Shown: positions 17,881 to 25,817 of the stretch, piece by piece
Numbering within the stretch: the first letter of the stretch is position 1
Layout: every line of letters starts with the position of its first letter
Assembly: GCA_001788835.1 (NCBI GenBank)
Contig: MFXK01000010.1
Coordinates: 36,553-100,552 of the forward strand
Reading direction: 5' to 3'
DNA: 64,000 nucleotides
Source: Candidatus Peregrinibacteria bacterium RIFOXYB2_FULL_33_20
Lineage (GTDB): Bacteria; Patescibacteriota; Gracilibacteria; UBA1369; GWF2-33-10
Program-made: the position numbers and the translations under genes
Notes under the pieces: model-generated
What the model saw: only the letters and a program-made list of their open reading frames with translations
What the model was told of the DNA's origin: nothing
Database searches by the model: none

Positions 17881-18993
17881 TATATACCCTTCCCACCACA
17901 AATCATCATCGACTTTCGTTATAGAAATATCTTTAAATTTAAAATCAGCTAAAATTTCATTTGCAAAAAGATTTGGTGCGTCAATTTTACCTGATATTTT
18001 TGGGCTATAAATAATATTTATTTTATCAACTAATCCTGCATTTAAAAATGCGCTATTAATTGTCCCCCCACCTTCAACCAAAACACTGCTTATATTTTCT
18101 TCACTGCATTTACAAATTAAACCATTTAAATCTAAAAAACCTTCTTTCTCTTCATTCAATTCCCAAATTTTTACATTTTTCATTTTCTCCAGTTCTTTCC
18201 TTTTCCCCCACTGATCACTGACCACTGACCACTGACCACAACAAATTATCGTTTGCCCCTCCTCTTTAAAAATATTTGCATCCAAATTTACCCGCAAATT
18301 ACTATCCAAAATTATTTTTATAGGGTTTCGAACATTTTTTTTATTCAATCGGCAAGTAAGTCTAGGATTATCAATTAAAACTGTATCAATTCCAATTAAA
18401 ATCGCATCATAAAGATTTCGTAATTCATAAACTTTTTGCCATGATTTTTCATTACCTAAAATAGTTTTTTTATTTTTTTCTAAAGAAATTTTACCATCCA
18501 AAGTAGATGCAGTTTTGATAGTTACAAAAGGTTTTTTATAGCTAATCCATTTAACAAAAATTTCATTTAATTTCAAACATTGTTTTTCCAAAATTCCGCA
18601 ATGGACTCTAATATTTGCCTTTTCAAGCTCCGAAATCCCCTTTCCAGAGACCAAAGGATTCGGATCTTTCATGCCAATAAAAACCTCGGATATTCCTGAT
18701 TTAATTATTTCTTTCGTACAAGGCCCAGTCTTGCCACTATGGCAACATGGTTCCAAATTTACATACAATATTGCTCCCTTCGGATCTTCAATACAATTTT
18801 TCAATGCTTCAACCTCTGCATGCTGATCTCCAAATTTTCTATGAAAACCCCTGCCAATAATTTTCATTCTTCCCTTATCATTTTTTACAATCAAAGCCCC
18901 AACCATCGGATTCGGACTCACAAAACCAGTCCCTTGTTTCGCAAGAGCAATAACCTGACTCATAAACTCCTCATGAATTTCTTTGTTAAGCAT
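17872..18993 (-). CDS. ribD: Riboflavin biosynthesis deaminase/reductase RibD
   Basis: The 373-aa bifunctional enzyme has an N-terminal deaminase with zinc ligands in HAEVEAL and EPCCHSGKTGPC, and a C-terminal NADPH reductase starting near FVTIKTASTLDGK. It performs steps two and three of riboflavin synthesis from the GTP-derived pyrimidine. Inside the reductase, between QTIICCG and KELEKMKN, lies a repeat-encoded insert (QWSVVSDQWG) from a heptad repeat at 18210-18239; the same peptide QWSVVS occurs in HisH. ribBA is about 2 kb away on the same strand, but the two are separated by other genes. No ribE or ribH is in the window. Confidence 0.93.
   Translation of the reverse strand: MLNKEIHEEFMSQVIALAKQGTGFVSPNPMVGALIVKNDKGRMKIIGRGFHRKFGDQHAEVEALKNCIEDPKGAILYVNLEPCCHSGKTGPCTKEIIKSGISEVFIGMKDPNPLVSGKGISELEKANIRVHCGILEKQCLKLNEIFVKWISYKKPFVTIKTASTLDGKISLEKNKKTILGNEKSWQKVYELRNLYDAILIGIDTVLIDNPRLTCRLNKKNVRNPIKIILDSNLRVNLDANIFKEEGQTIICCGQWSVVSDQWGKRKELEKMKNVKIWELNEEKEGFLDLNGLICKCSEENISSVLVEGGGTINSAFLNAGLVDKINIIYSPKISGKIDAPNLFANEILADFKFKDISITKVDDDLWWEGYIKF
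18210..18239. repeat. Heptad repeat inserted in frame in ribD
   Basis: Units of TGACCAC (reverse GTGGTCA) repeat four times with one variant. It is translated as part of RibD. Similar units lie inside hisH (46778-46809) and, as a longer palindromic form, at 53416-53482 and 56083-56172. Confidence 0.75.
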
Positions 18994-19062
18994 GGAATTT
19001 ATTAAAAAATCTTAAGCTCAGAAATTTTATAGAAATTTAGTCAGTTTAGCAAAAAACTAAGT

Positions 19063-19881
19063 TTAATTTGATTCTCCAGGTACTTCTCCTGACAATGAAA
19101 TTTCAAATTGCAATTGACCTTCATCATCACAAAATAATTTTGCCTTATAAATAGATTTTCCTTTCGCAAGTCTATTAACTATTTCATTTAATTGTTGAGA
19201 AGCAATCTCAATTAATTTTGCAATAAATGCTTCTTGTGTGACTCCTAATTTCTGACAATTTTCAGTATAAAGAATTTTTGCTAATTGAGTTAATTTTCTT
19301 TCCGCAAAAGTTTTTTGATATACGAAAACCTGCTCGGCATCTGGAGATATATGTCTTAATCCTGCCATCTCTGCTTCAACAACAAATACAGCTTGCTCTG
19401 CATGACCTCCTGTAAGTTTTTTTATATTTACTCCATTTGCTTTTGCTCTTTCAAATAATTTCAAAATTAAAAGTATATCTTTCTCTGTTAAATTAAATGC
19501 CTGTACAGATTTAATACAATTAGCACAAAAGCCACATCCTTCATATTCTTTTCCTTCTTCATTATGATGATCGTCTCCATGTAACCCTAAATTTTGTATT
19601 CCTCCTTCAACCTCAATAACATCATCTATCAATTTCTCTGTAGGTTCTACGCCAAAACTTCTTAAAATTGCAATTCCTGCCATTAACAAACCAGCACTGC
19701 CTCCTTGCATTGATGTTGGTTCATTATTTTCTATAATATCTCTTCCATCTACACATCCACTTTTTACATTTTCAGATTTAGAAGGATCTTCTACTAAAAA
19801 TGCATTTTCTTTTACAAAAGATTCTGCTTGTTCTAATGACATCTTTCGCCTTGTTTCTTCCTTAGGATTATCTATACTCAT
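19063..19881 (-). CDS. Hypothetical metal-binding-type protein, 272 aa (CxDGR motif)
   Basis: No family is recognised with certainty. Visible motifs are GCVDGRD (about 42-48), GGSAG (about 60-64), LHGDDHHNEEG (about 99-109) and EGCGFCANC (about 114-122). A CxDxR motif followed by His and Cys ligands is the arrangement of beta-class carbonic anhydrases (CxDxR, then HxxC). The spacing and surroundings differ, so a carbonic-anhydrase-like zinc site is only a suggestion. GGHAEQAVFVVEAE is a further conserved-looking patch. The protein is soluble and acidic, and stands alone between ribD and a truncated ribBA tail. Confidence 0.7.
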   Translation of the reverse strand: MSIDNPKEETRRKMSLEQAESFVKENAFLVEDPSKSENVKSGCVDGRDIIENNEPTSMQGGSAGLLMAGIAILRSFGVEPTEKLIDDVIEVEGGIQNLGLHGDDHHNEEGKEYEGCGFCANCIKSVQAFNLTEKDILLILKLFERAKANGVNIKKLTGGHAEQAVFVVEAEMAGLRHISPDAEQVFVYQKTFAERKLTQLAKILYTENCQKLGVTQEAFIAKLIEIASQQLNEIVNRLAKGKSIYKAKLFCDDEGQLQFEISLSGEVPGESN

Positions 19882-19961
19882 ATTTTTATAAATTTAAAAA
19901 ATAACAAAAATATTTTAAATATATTTTTCAAAATAGTCCATATTTTTATTTTTAATTTTTA

Positions 19962-19986
19962 ATTCCACATTCTATATTCCATATTC
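19962..19986. repeat. Heptad repeat (TTCCATA family)
   Basis: Tandem TTCCACA, TTCTATA, TTCCATA in the gap before the ribBA remnant. Confidence 0.45.
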
Positions 19987-19996
19987 GCCCTCTCCA

Positions 19997-20059
19997 TCAC
20001 ACTTCCCCCAGCAAATGCCCCATTTTATCTTTTTTTGTTTTAAGGTATTTTGCTGTTTT
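19997..20059 (-). pseudogene. Displaced 3' end of ribBA (remnant)
   Basis: Read on the minus strand this encodes [20 protein letters not shown] and a TGA stop, nearly identical to the end of RibBA ([20 protein letters not shown]). At the DNA level 20001-20059 matches 21113-21171 at about 53 of 59 positions in the same orientation. No ribBA sequence continues upstream of it. The two copies bracket the wHTH-phosphoribosyltransferase gene, as expected if a segment was inserted at, or duplicated from, the ribBA 3' end. Confidence 0.8.
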
Positions 20060-20086
20060 TCGATTTATTTTTTAAATATTATTTGC

Positions 20087-20132
20087 TATACTAATTATAG
20101 TTGATAGTTGACACTAAACTATCAACTATCAA
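20087..20132 (+). promoter_or_regulatory. -10 box and inverted repeat before the wHTH-PRT gene
   Basis: TATACT (20087-20092) is followed at the expected start site by a perfect 11-bp inverted repeat, TTGATAGTTGA (20101-20111) and TCAACTATCAA (20122-20132), with a 10-nt loop. It could be an operator for the winged-helix protein itself or a leader hairpin. The arms also contain seven-base repeats (CTATCAA twice). Confidence 0.5.
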
Positions 20133-20146
20133 TTTTACATTTAATC

Positions 20147-21112
20147 ATGAAAACCAATACAGCCAATAAAATTCTTGATTATTTGACAAAGCAAGGACCA
20201 ATTAAAGCAAATGATATTATTCAGTATCTACAAATAAGTCCACAAGCTACATTCAAGCAACTTAAGAATTTATATTCAAAAAATTTAATTACGAAATCAG
20301 GAACTCCACCTAAGGTTTTTTATCAAATCGCAAAAACTAAATTAAAACCACCAAATATTAATTTACCAAAAAAAATTGATGAGACCTATCTTATAATAAG
20401 TCCTGAAGGTGAACTTTTGGAAGGGACGCAAGGTTTTGGATATTTTTGCAATAAAAACAATTTAAATATAAATAAAACTGCTGATGAATACTTAAATACA
20501 TTAAAAAAATATGATAAATTTAAAAACAATGGATTAATTGATGGCATGTCTAAGCTTAAAAAAACTTTTAAAAATATTTATTTGGATGAAATCTATTATC
20601 TTGATTTTTATAGTATTGAAAGGTTTGGCAAAACTAAACTTGGAAATCTCGTGCTTTATGCTAAACAAAGTCAAAATAAAGCTTTAATTTATAAAATTTA
20701 TCAACTTATAAAAGAAAAAATATCAAATTTAATAAAAGAAAAACATATTGATGCTATAGCCTTTATTCCACCCACAATACCAAGAAAAATACAATTTCAA
20801 AAAGAATTGGAAAAACTTTTGACACTTAAAATACCAAAATTTAATATTGTAAAAATTTTGAATCAAATCCCAATTGCACAAAAAACTTTAAATAAGCTTG
20901 AAGACAGAATTGAAAATGTCGAGACCACAATATTTATTGATGATAAAAAATCTTACAAAAATATTTTACTTATTGATGATGCTGTTGGATCAGGTGCAAC
21001 TCTTAATGAAACTGCAAAAAAAATAAGAGAAAAAAACTTAGTAAAAGCAAATTTAATAGGACTAGCTTTAGTTGGCAGTTTCAAAGGATTTGATATAATA
21101 AATGAAATTTAA
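20147..21112 (+). CDS. Winged-helix plus phosphoribosyltransferase-domain protein
   Basis: The chosen start is the ATG at 20147 ([17 protein letters not shown]); the longer frame from TTG 20108 runs through the upstream inverted repeat. Residues 1-70 form a winged helix ([28 protein letters not shown]). The C-terminal half resembles ComF-type phosphoribosyltransferases, with the PRPP loop [14 protein letters not shown] (about residues 276-289). Such fusions can be PRPP- or nucleotide-sensing regulators; no enzyme activity is shown. The gene ends two bases into the convergent ribBA stop and is bracketed by direct repeats made from the ribBA 3' end (20001-20059, 21113-21171), so it is probably an inserted cargo gene. 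Confidence 0.8.
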   Translation: MKTNTANKILDYLTKQGPIKANDIIQYLQISPQATFKQLKNLYSKNLITKSGTPPKVFYQIAKTKLKPPNINLPKKIDETYLIISPEGELLEGTQGFGYFCNKNNLNINKTADEYLNTLKKYDKFKNNGLIDGMSKLKKTFKNIYLDEIYYLDFYSIERFGKTKLGNLVLYAKQSQNKALIYKIYQLIKEKISNLIKEKHIDAIAFIPPTIPRKIQFQKELEKLLTLKIPKFNIVKILNQIPIAQKTLNKLEDRIENVETTIFIDDKKSYKNILLIDDAVGSGATLNETAKKIREKNLVKANLIGLALVGSFKGFDIINEI

Positions 21113-22308
21113 ACTTTCCTCAACAAATGTCCCATTTTATCTTTTTTTGTTTTGAGATATTTTGCTGTTTTAGCGTGAGGTTTGATTTCAATTGGAACTC
21201 TTTCTGTAATTTCCAATCCATACCCCTCAAGCCCAACTATTTTCTTGGGATTGTTTGTCATCAACCTAATCGAGCTTAAACCCAAATCAACAAGTATTTG
21301 GGCGCCAATTCCATAATTTCTAAGATCAGCTTTAAATCCTAATATTTCATTTGCTTCCACCGTGTCATAACCTTTATCTTGTAAATCATAGGCCCGCAAT
21401 TTGTTCAAAAGTCCAATACCACGGCCTTCTTGTCTCATATATAAAAAAACTCCAAGCCCTTCTTTCTCTATCATTTTCAAAGCATACTCCATTTGAGCTT
21501 TGCAATCACATCGCATTGATCCAAATGTTTCACCTGTCAAACACTCGCTATGAACTCTAACCAAAACATTTTTCTTGCCTGCGACCTTTCCTTTGACTAT
21601 TACTAAATGATCTTTATCGTCAACTTGATTCGAATATCCAATTAACTTAAATTCTCCGAATTTTGTTGGGAAAGGTATTTCCACTTCACGTTTAATTAAC
21701 TTTTCATTTTGTCTCCTATGTTTAATTAAATCCTCAATTGAAATAATTTTTAGTTTATGTTGCACAGCAAATTTACGAAGATCAGGCATTCTGGCCATCT
21801 CGCCATCTTCTTTTGCAATTTCACAAATAACAGCAACTTCTTTCAAATAAGCTAATTTACATAAATCAATAGAAGCTTCAGTATGTCCAGCACGCACTAA
21901 AACTCCACCATTTTTTGCAATCAATGGAAAAACGTGCCCAGGTCGTGAGAAATCATTTGTTTTAACTTTATCTGAAGTCAAAGCCATTATTGTTTTAGCT
22001 CTGTCTGAAGCTGAAATCCCTGTTGTAATTCCTTTTTTTAAATCAATAGATACAGTAAAATTTGTTTCTTTGCGATCAGTATTCCTAGCTACCATTGGAT
22101 CCAAATTCAATTTTTCAGCAATATCCTGACTAACTGGAGTACAAATAAGTCCTCTAGCCTCTTTTGCCATAAAATTAATTGCTTCTTTCGTCACTTTTTC
22201 CCCAGCCATCACCAAATCACCTTCATTTTCCCTACCTTCATCATCGACAACAATAATCATTTTCCCTGATTCGAAATCATTAACCGCTTCTTGAATGGTG
22301 TTTAGCAT
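21109..22308 (-). CDS. ribBA: RibBA: DHBP synthase / GTP cyclohydrolase II
   Basis: The 399-aa bifunctional enzyme has an N-terminal 3,4-dihydroxy-2-butanone-4-phosphate synthase ([13 protein letters not shown] about 20-32, [19 protein letters not shown]) and a C-terminal GTP cyclohydrolase II. The second domain has zinc cysteines in [16 protein letters not shown] and the catalytic loop [11 protein letters not shown]. It supplies both precursors of riboflavin. Its last 20 codons are duplicated 1.1 kb away at 19997-20059. It is preceded by AT-rich heptad repeats, which also separate it from pyrC upstream of it. Confidence 0.95.
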   Translation of the reverse strand: MLNTIQEAVNDFESGKMIIVVDDEGRENEGDLVMAGEKVTKEAINFMAKEARGLICTPVSQDIAEKLNLDPMVARNTDRKETNFTVSIDLKKGITTGISASDRAKTIMALTSDKVKTNDFSRPGHVFPLIAKNGGVLVRAGHTEASIDLCKLAYLKEVAVICEIAKEDGEMARMPDLRKFAVQHKLKIISIEDLIKHRRQNEKLIKREVEIPFPTKFGEFKLIGYSNQVDDKDHLVIVKGKVAGKKNVLVRVHSECLTGETFGSMRCDCKAQMEYALKMIEKEGLGVFLYMRQEGRGIGLLNKLRAYDLQDKGYDTVEANEILGFKADLRNYGIGAQILVDLGLSSIRLMTNNPKKIVGLEGYGLEITERVPIEIKPHAKTAKYLKTKKDKMGHLLRKV

Positions 22309-22316
22309 TTATATAA

Positions 22317-22427
22317 ATTTTGAATTCTAAATTCTAAATTATGGTTTTAATTTTTATAAAATAAAAATTTATTTTATAAATTTTAAGTCCTTCATTCAAA
22401 ATTCAAAATTAAGAATTTAGAATTTTT
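22317..22427. repeat. Two AT-rich heptad repeats between pyrC and ribBA
   Basis: Copies of the AATTCTA/AGAATTT seven-base repeat occupy 22317-22342 and 22391-22427, the second reaching the pyrC stop codon. Together with a T-rich middle they fill the whole intergenic gap; no other signal is seen. Confidence 0.55.
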
Positions 22428-23658
22428 ACCCAAACTCCACCTCCTTCCCCTTCCCTTCCCCAACAATCCTTCCTTCCCTCATCATCACTTCCCCTCCCCT
22501 TATCGTCATTACTGGCCAGCCTTTACAAATTCTACCAGCATACGGAGTCCAGCCACATTTTGAAACAACATTTCCATTTTTAATTTCTTTTTCTAAATTT
22601 AAATCAACTAAAACCAAATCCGCATCAAATCCTTCTTTTATTTCCCCTTTGTTTTTTATGCCAAAAATTTTAGCAGGATTATAAGACATCAATCTTACTA
22701 TATCTTGCAAAGTTAATCTTCCCTTAGAAACTTCATTTAACATCAAAGGCAGTGAAAATTCAACTCCAGGAACTCCAAAAGCAGGTTTTTCAGATTCTTT
22801 TTCTGCTTTGGTATGAGGGGCATGATCTGTAGCAATAGTATCAATCGTATAATCTTTCAATCCTTCCCAAAGTGCATTCTGATCTTCAAGACTTGCGAGT
22901 TCAGGCTTCACACAACAATATCCGCCATGTTTCTCACGATCTTCTTTATTTAGAAATAAATGATGAGGACAAGCTTCCATAAATACTTTTTTATTTCCAT
23001 TTTTTTTCAAATCTCGAACTTTATCAACTTCACGTTTCAAACTTGCATGACATAAATAAAATTCATTACTGCTTTCTAATAAATATTTCAAAGCCAAATC
23101 AAAAGTTTCACCTTCAGCATGAAGAGCATATCTCTGTTTAACTTTAAATAATTTTTGCAAAACTTCAGGATCAGTAATTAACAAATTTCCTGTTGTAACA
23201 TTCATATAAACTTTCACTCCAGCAACATTTTTCACTTTTTTTATTTCATCCAAATTCTCTCCATTTGTACCGAAATACAATCCAAAATCAACTAAAGACA
23301 TTTTTGAAACTATTGCTCTTTTTTTCTCCAAAAGTTCATTTGTGAAAATAGGTGGCACATTATTTGGCATATCCAAAACAGTTGTAACACCGCCCATCAA
23401 TGCCGCTTTTGAACCACTTTCAAAATCCTCCTTATATTCCTGCCCAGGCGTACGGAAATGCACATGACAGTCAATAATCCCTGGCAATAAAAATTCCCCA
23501 TTCCCATTTATCACTGTCATTTCTGCTTTTTTTCCTGTCATTCCTGCGGAGGCAGGAATCTTACCAATTTTCAAAACCTCCCCATCCTCAATCAAAACAT
23601 CCTGTTCCTCAGAAATTTTCTCACAACTTACGATTTTTACATTTTTTATTAAAAGCAT
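22426..23658 (-). CDS. pyrC: Dihydroorotase
   Basis: The 410-aa class I dihydroorotase (amidohydrolase fold) cyclises carbamoyl-aspartate to dihydroorotate. Metal-site motifs are DCHVHFRTPGQ (about 62-72), HAEGE, CHASLKREVDKVR and ATDHAPHTKAEKE. Near residues 33-46 the segment KIPASAGMTGKKAEM is encoded by a palindromic repeat (23535-23561) inserted in frame in the N-terminal beta-sandwich part. An AbrB-type gene ends 9 nt upstream and is probably in the same transcript. pyrB lies about 1 kb away. Confidence 0.94.
   Translation of the reverse strand: MLLIKNVKIVSCEKISEEQDVLIEDGEVLKIGKIPASAGMTGKKAEMTVINGNGEFLLPGIIDCHVHFRTPGQEYKEDFESGSKAALMGGVTTVLDMPNNVPPIFTNELLEKKRAIVSKMSLVDFGLYFGTNGENLDEIKKVKNVAGVKVYMNVTTGNLLITDPEVLQKLFKVKQRYALHAEGETFDLALKYLLESSNEFYLCHASLKREVDKVRDLKKNGNKKVFMEACPHHLFLNKEDREKHGGYCCVKPELASLEDQNALWEGLKDYTIDTIATDHAPHTKAEKESEKPAFGVPGVEFSLPLMLNEVSKGRLTLQDIVRLMSYNPAKIFGIKNKGEIKEGFDADLVLVDLNLEKEIKNGNVVSKCGWTPYAGRICKGWPVMTIRGGEVMMREGRIVGEGKGKEVEFG
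23535..23561. repeat. Palindromic element in frame in pyrC
   Basis: TTCCTGC, GGA, GGCAGGAA forms the hairpin core of the ATTCCTGCGAAGGCAGGAAT family, translated here as IPASAGMT. Other copies are inside hisIE, hisF and hisH, at the end of hisC, and between genes. Confidence 0.8.
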
Positions 23659-23667
23659 TTTTTATAT

Positions 23668-23844
23668 TTATTTGGATTTAGTTCTTTTTTTAATTTCTTT
23701 TAAAAATTGTTGTTTAGTAAAAAGAGGCGTTAAAATTATATCCCCATTATTTATCTTGCAGTCAAAAGCATCTACAGAGAAAGACTCCCTAATTTCTTTA
23801 GGGATAGTAATTTGTCCACGCTCTGAGATTTGTACTGCAATCAC
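23668..23844 (-). CDS. AbrB/MazE-type DNA-binding protein, 58 aa
   Basis: From a GTG at 23842-23844 the frame reads IAVQISERGQITIPKEIRE and continues to FDCKINNGDIILTPLF. This is the swapped-hairpin AbrB/SpoVT fold common in antitoxins and transition regulators. No ATG is available upstream. No toxin gene neighbours it: the next gene, 9 nt downstream, is pyrC. It may therefore regulate pyrC or itself, or be an orphan antitoxin. A weak promoter (TTGATT, 17 nt, TAAAAT) lies upstream. Confidence 0.8.
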   Translation of the reverse strand: MIAVQISERGQITIPKEIRESFSVDAFDCKINNGDIILTPLFTKQQFLKEIKKRTKSK

Positions 23845-24009
23845 ACTGAAAATATGAATTACTGAAATACTGTATTAATTTTAATACAAAAAAAACATAA
23901 AATCAATTATCGTTCAGAATTATTTAGGGATCAAGCGGAAAATAATTTGAATAAATAATTTTAAAAATTCATGAAAAGACCAGAAAAGTAGGATATTTTG
24001 CCTTTAGTG

Positions 24010-24042
24010 TGTCATTCCAGTGAAGACTGGAATCCAGTAAAC
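24010..24042. repeat. Palindromic element on the left of the GIY-YIG gene
   Basis: TCATTCCAGT, GAAG, ACTGGAATCCAG: a perfect stem of the ATTCC...GGAAT family, 14 nt before the GIY-YIG start codon. Confidence 0.75.
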
Positions 24043-24055
24043 ATACTTATTATTT

Positions 24056-24343
24056 ATGGATAAAACTTATTTTATATATATTATTGCTAGTAAACGTAAT
24101 GGTACTTTATATGTAGGAATGACAAATAATTTAGAAAGGAGAATTACTGAACATAAAGAACAAATTAACAAAAGCTTTTCATCAAAATATAATATATCAA
24201 GATTAGTATGGTATGAAGAATTTGATACTGCAATATCAGCAATTGAAAAAGAGAAACAAATTAAAAAATGGAAAAGAGAATGGAAAATAAATTTAATTGA
24301 GAAAGACAATCCTAACTGGAAAAATTTATATTATTTATTTTAA
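24056..24343 (+). CDS. GIY-YIG family endonuclease-like protein
   Basis: The 95-aa single-domain protein has the GIY-YIG pattern in the form YIIASKRNGTLYVGMTNNLERRITEHK (positions 8-34), with the catalytic Arg in LERR and Glu in AIEKEKQIKKW. It belongs to the UPF0213-like group of short proteins that lack a separate DNA-binding domain. The known fold cuts DNA; the biological role of this small group is uncertain. It stands alone in a non-coding gap and is flanked on both sides by palindromic repeats (24010-24042 and 24380-24446) related to those scattered through the window, which suggests a link between nuclease and repeat. Confidence 0.88.
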   Translation: MDKTYFIYIIASKRNGTLYVGMTNNLERRITEHKEQINKSFSSKYNISRLVWYEEFDTAISAIEKEKQIKKWKREWKINLIEKDNPNWKNLYYLF

Positions 24344-24379
24344 CCAATTCTGGATATTATAAAGTTCAACACTATCGAG

Positions 24380-24446
24380 GTTAGTCCTCTACTGGATACC
24401 AGCCGGAGTTTACACCAATGAAGATGGGTGCTGGTATGACGACTAA
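24380..24446. repeat. Palindromic element on the right of the GIY-YIG gene
   Basis: CTGGATACCAGC and GCTGGTATGAC form the outer arms around a looser centre. The outer CTGGAT...ATGAC ends match the ends of the element at 48309-48341. Confidence 0.65.
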
Positions 24447-24505
24447 CGATAAATTATTGTTTTTTAAACCAATTTCTGCTTGATCCATATTTTTTCATTC
24501 TATTA

Positions 24506-24715
24506 TTATTCCGGATTACTTGTATAAGGAGTTGTTGGATCAAGATTTCCATCAACATTTAAATTGTTATTAGGGTTTGTAGTTTCAGGCATCATTTCAG
24601 TATTTAACCCCTCAATATTTGTATCATTATTTGGAGAGGCTACATTCGAATTAGTCTCTGAACAACTATATAAACTTGAAACAACAAAAACTAATAATAT
24701 TATTAATTTTTTCAT
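24506..24715 (-). CDS. Small putative lipoprotein, 69 aa
   Basis: The N-terminus MKKLIILLVFVVSSLYSC is a lipoprotein signal peptide with a lipobox-like LYSC; Cys18 would be lipidated. The mature part is short, acidic and rich in Asn, Thr and Pro, without a recognisable fold. It lies 6 nt upstream of the longest pyrB frame, on the same strand. The function is unknown. Confidence 0.65.
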   Translation of the reverse strand: MKKLIILLVFVVSSLYSCSETNSNVASPNNDTNIEGLNTEMMPETTNPNNNLNVDGNLDPTTPYTSNPE

Positions 24716-24721
24716 AAAATA

Positions 24722-25690
24722 TTATTTAATCATCCCCTTAATTAACGCCATCCTCACTATAACTCCATTTCTAACTTGTTCAAAATATTTAGCACGTGGA
24801 TCTGAATCCACTTCCTCCAAAAGCTCTCCAAATCTAGGTAGGGGTGCAATAACAATCATTTCTTGTTTAGCTTTTGTCATCATTTTCTTGTCTATTTGAT
24901 AAAAAGTTCTATATTTCTTAAATTCCTCCTCACTCTCAAATCTTTCTTGTTGAATTCTAGTGTCAGACAAAACATCAAAATCCCCTATCACTTTTTCCAG
25001 ATTTTCTGTTTCGCTAAATTCACAATGATTTTCTTTCATTAAATCTTTATATTTTTGTGGTAATTTCAAAGCATTTGGTGCAACTAAAATAAATTTACAT
25101 CCAAAAAACTTCAAAAGTTCAATTTGTGAATGTACAACACGGCTATTTTTCAGATCACCTACCATGCCAATCGTTAATTCCCCAAAAGCGGATTTAAAAT
25201 CAGAATAATTTCTCCATTTCCAGATAGTATAAATATCTAGCAAAGCTTGCGTTGGGTGATCTCCAGAACCATCGCCAGCATTAATAACTGGCACGCTTGA
25301 TCCTTTTGCAAATTCCGCTACAGCCCCTTCTTTTGGATGTCTCATGGCAATTATATCCGCAAAACTTGAAATGGTTTTTGCTGTATCATATAACGTTTCT
25401 CCCTTAGTAATTGAAGAACTTGTTTCCATTGAATAATTTGAAATTACTTTTCCACCTAATTTCAACATTGCAGTCTCAAAACTAAATCTAGTCCGTGTCG
25501 AAGGTTCCCAAAAAACTGTTGCCAAAATCTTCCCATCGCCAAAATTTTCAATTCTTAGTTCTGAATTCTTAACTCTTAGCTCTAAGCTCTTAGTTCTTAA
25601 CTCTAGCTCCCTCGCTTCATCAAAAAGAATTTTTAATAAGCTTGGGTCAAATTGACTGGCTTTTAACAAATGTTGGAAAGGTAATTTCAT
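24722..25690 (-). CDS. pyrB: Aspartate carbamoyltransferase catalytic chain
   Basis: The 322-aa protein starts at ATG 25690 (MKLPFQHLLKA); an ATG 33 nt further upstream adds a non-conserved tail. The carbamoyl-phosphate loop is EPSTRTRFSFE, with later motifs HPTQALLD, NSRVVHSQ and LPR. It condenses carbamoyl phosphate with aspartate, the first committed pyrimidine step. Just before the GKILATVFWEPSTRT strand there is a repeat-derived segment (ELRTKSLELRV, then KNSELRIEN) encoded by the heptad repeat at 25551-25608; it lengthens the loop after the first helix. No pyrI regulatory chain is seen. Confidence 0.94.
   Translation of the reverse strand: MKLPFQHLLKASQFDPSLLKILFDEARELELRTKSLELRVKNSELRIENFGDGKILATVFWEPSTRTRFSFETAMLKLGGKVISNYSMETSSSITKGETLYDTAKTISSFADIIAMRHPKEGAVAEFAKGSSVPVINAGDGSGDHPTQALLDIYTIWKWRNYSDFKSAFGELTIGMVGDLKNSRVVHSQIELLKFFGCKFILVAPNALKLPQKYKDLMKENHCEFSETENLEKVIGDFDVLSDTRIQQERFESEEEFKKYRTFYQIDKKMMTKAKQEMIVIAPLPRFGELLEEVDSDPRAKYFEQVRNGVIVRMALIKGMIK
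25551..25608. repeat. Heptad repeat inserted in frame in pyrB
   Basis: Tandem seven-base units such as TTCTTAA, CTCTTAG, CTCTAAG, CTCTTAG, TTCTTAA run through about 20 codons of pyrB. The same family is at 3685-3727, 36896-36940 and 43241-43270. Confidence 0.75.
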
Positions 25691-25817
25691 AAAAAAACAA
25701 TAAACTTTATAATTATTATGCAAAATATAAAAATTTATATCAACAAAAAATAAAATTTTACAAAATCTAAAAAATTACATAAAATTTAAATTGTTCTATT
25801 AATTTAGGATTTTTGCA

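Noticed and set aside
24378..24446. Considered as a CRISPR repeat or riboswitch
   Set aside because: Only one or two copies lie near each other, with no regular spacers, and it matches the scattered palindromic family.
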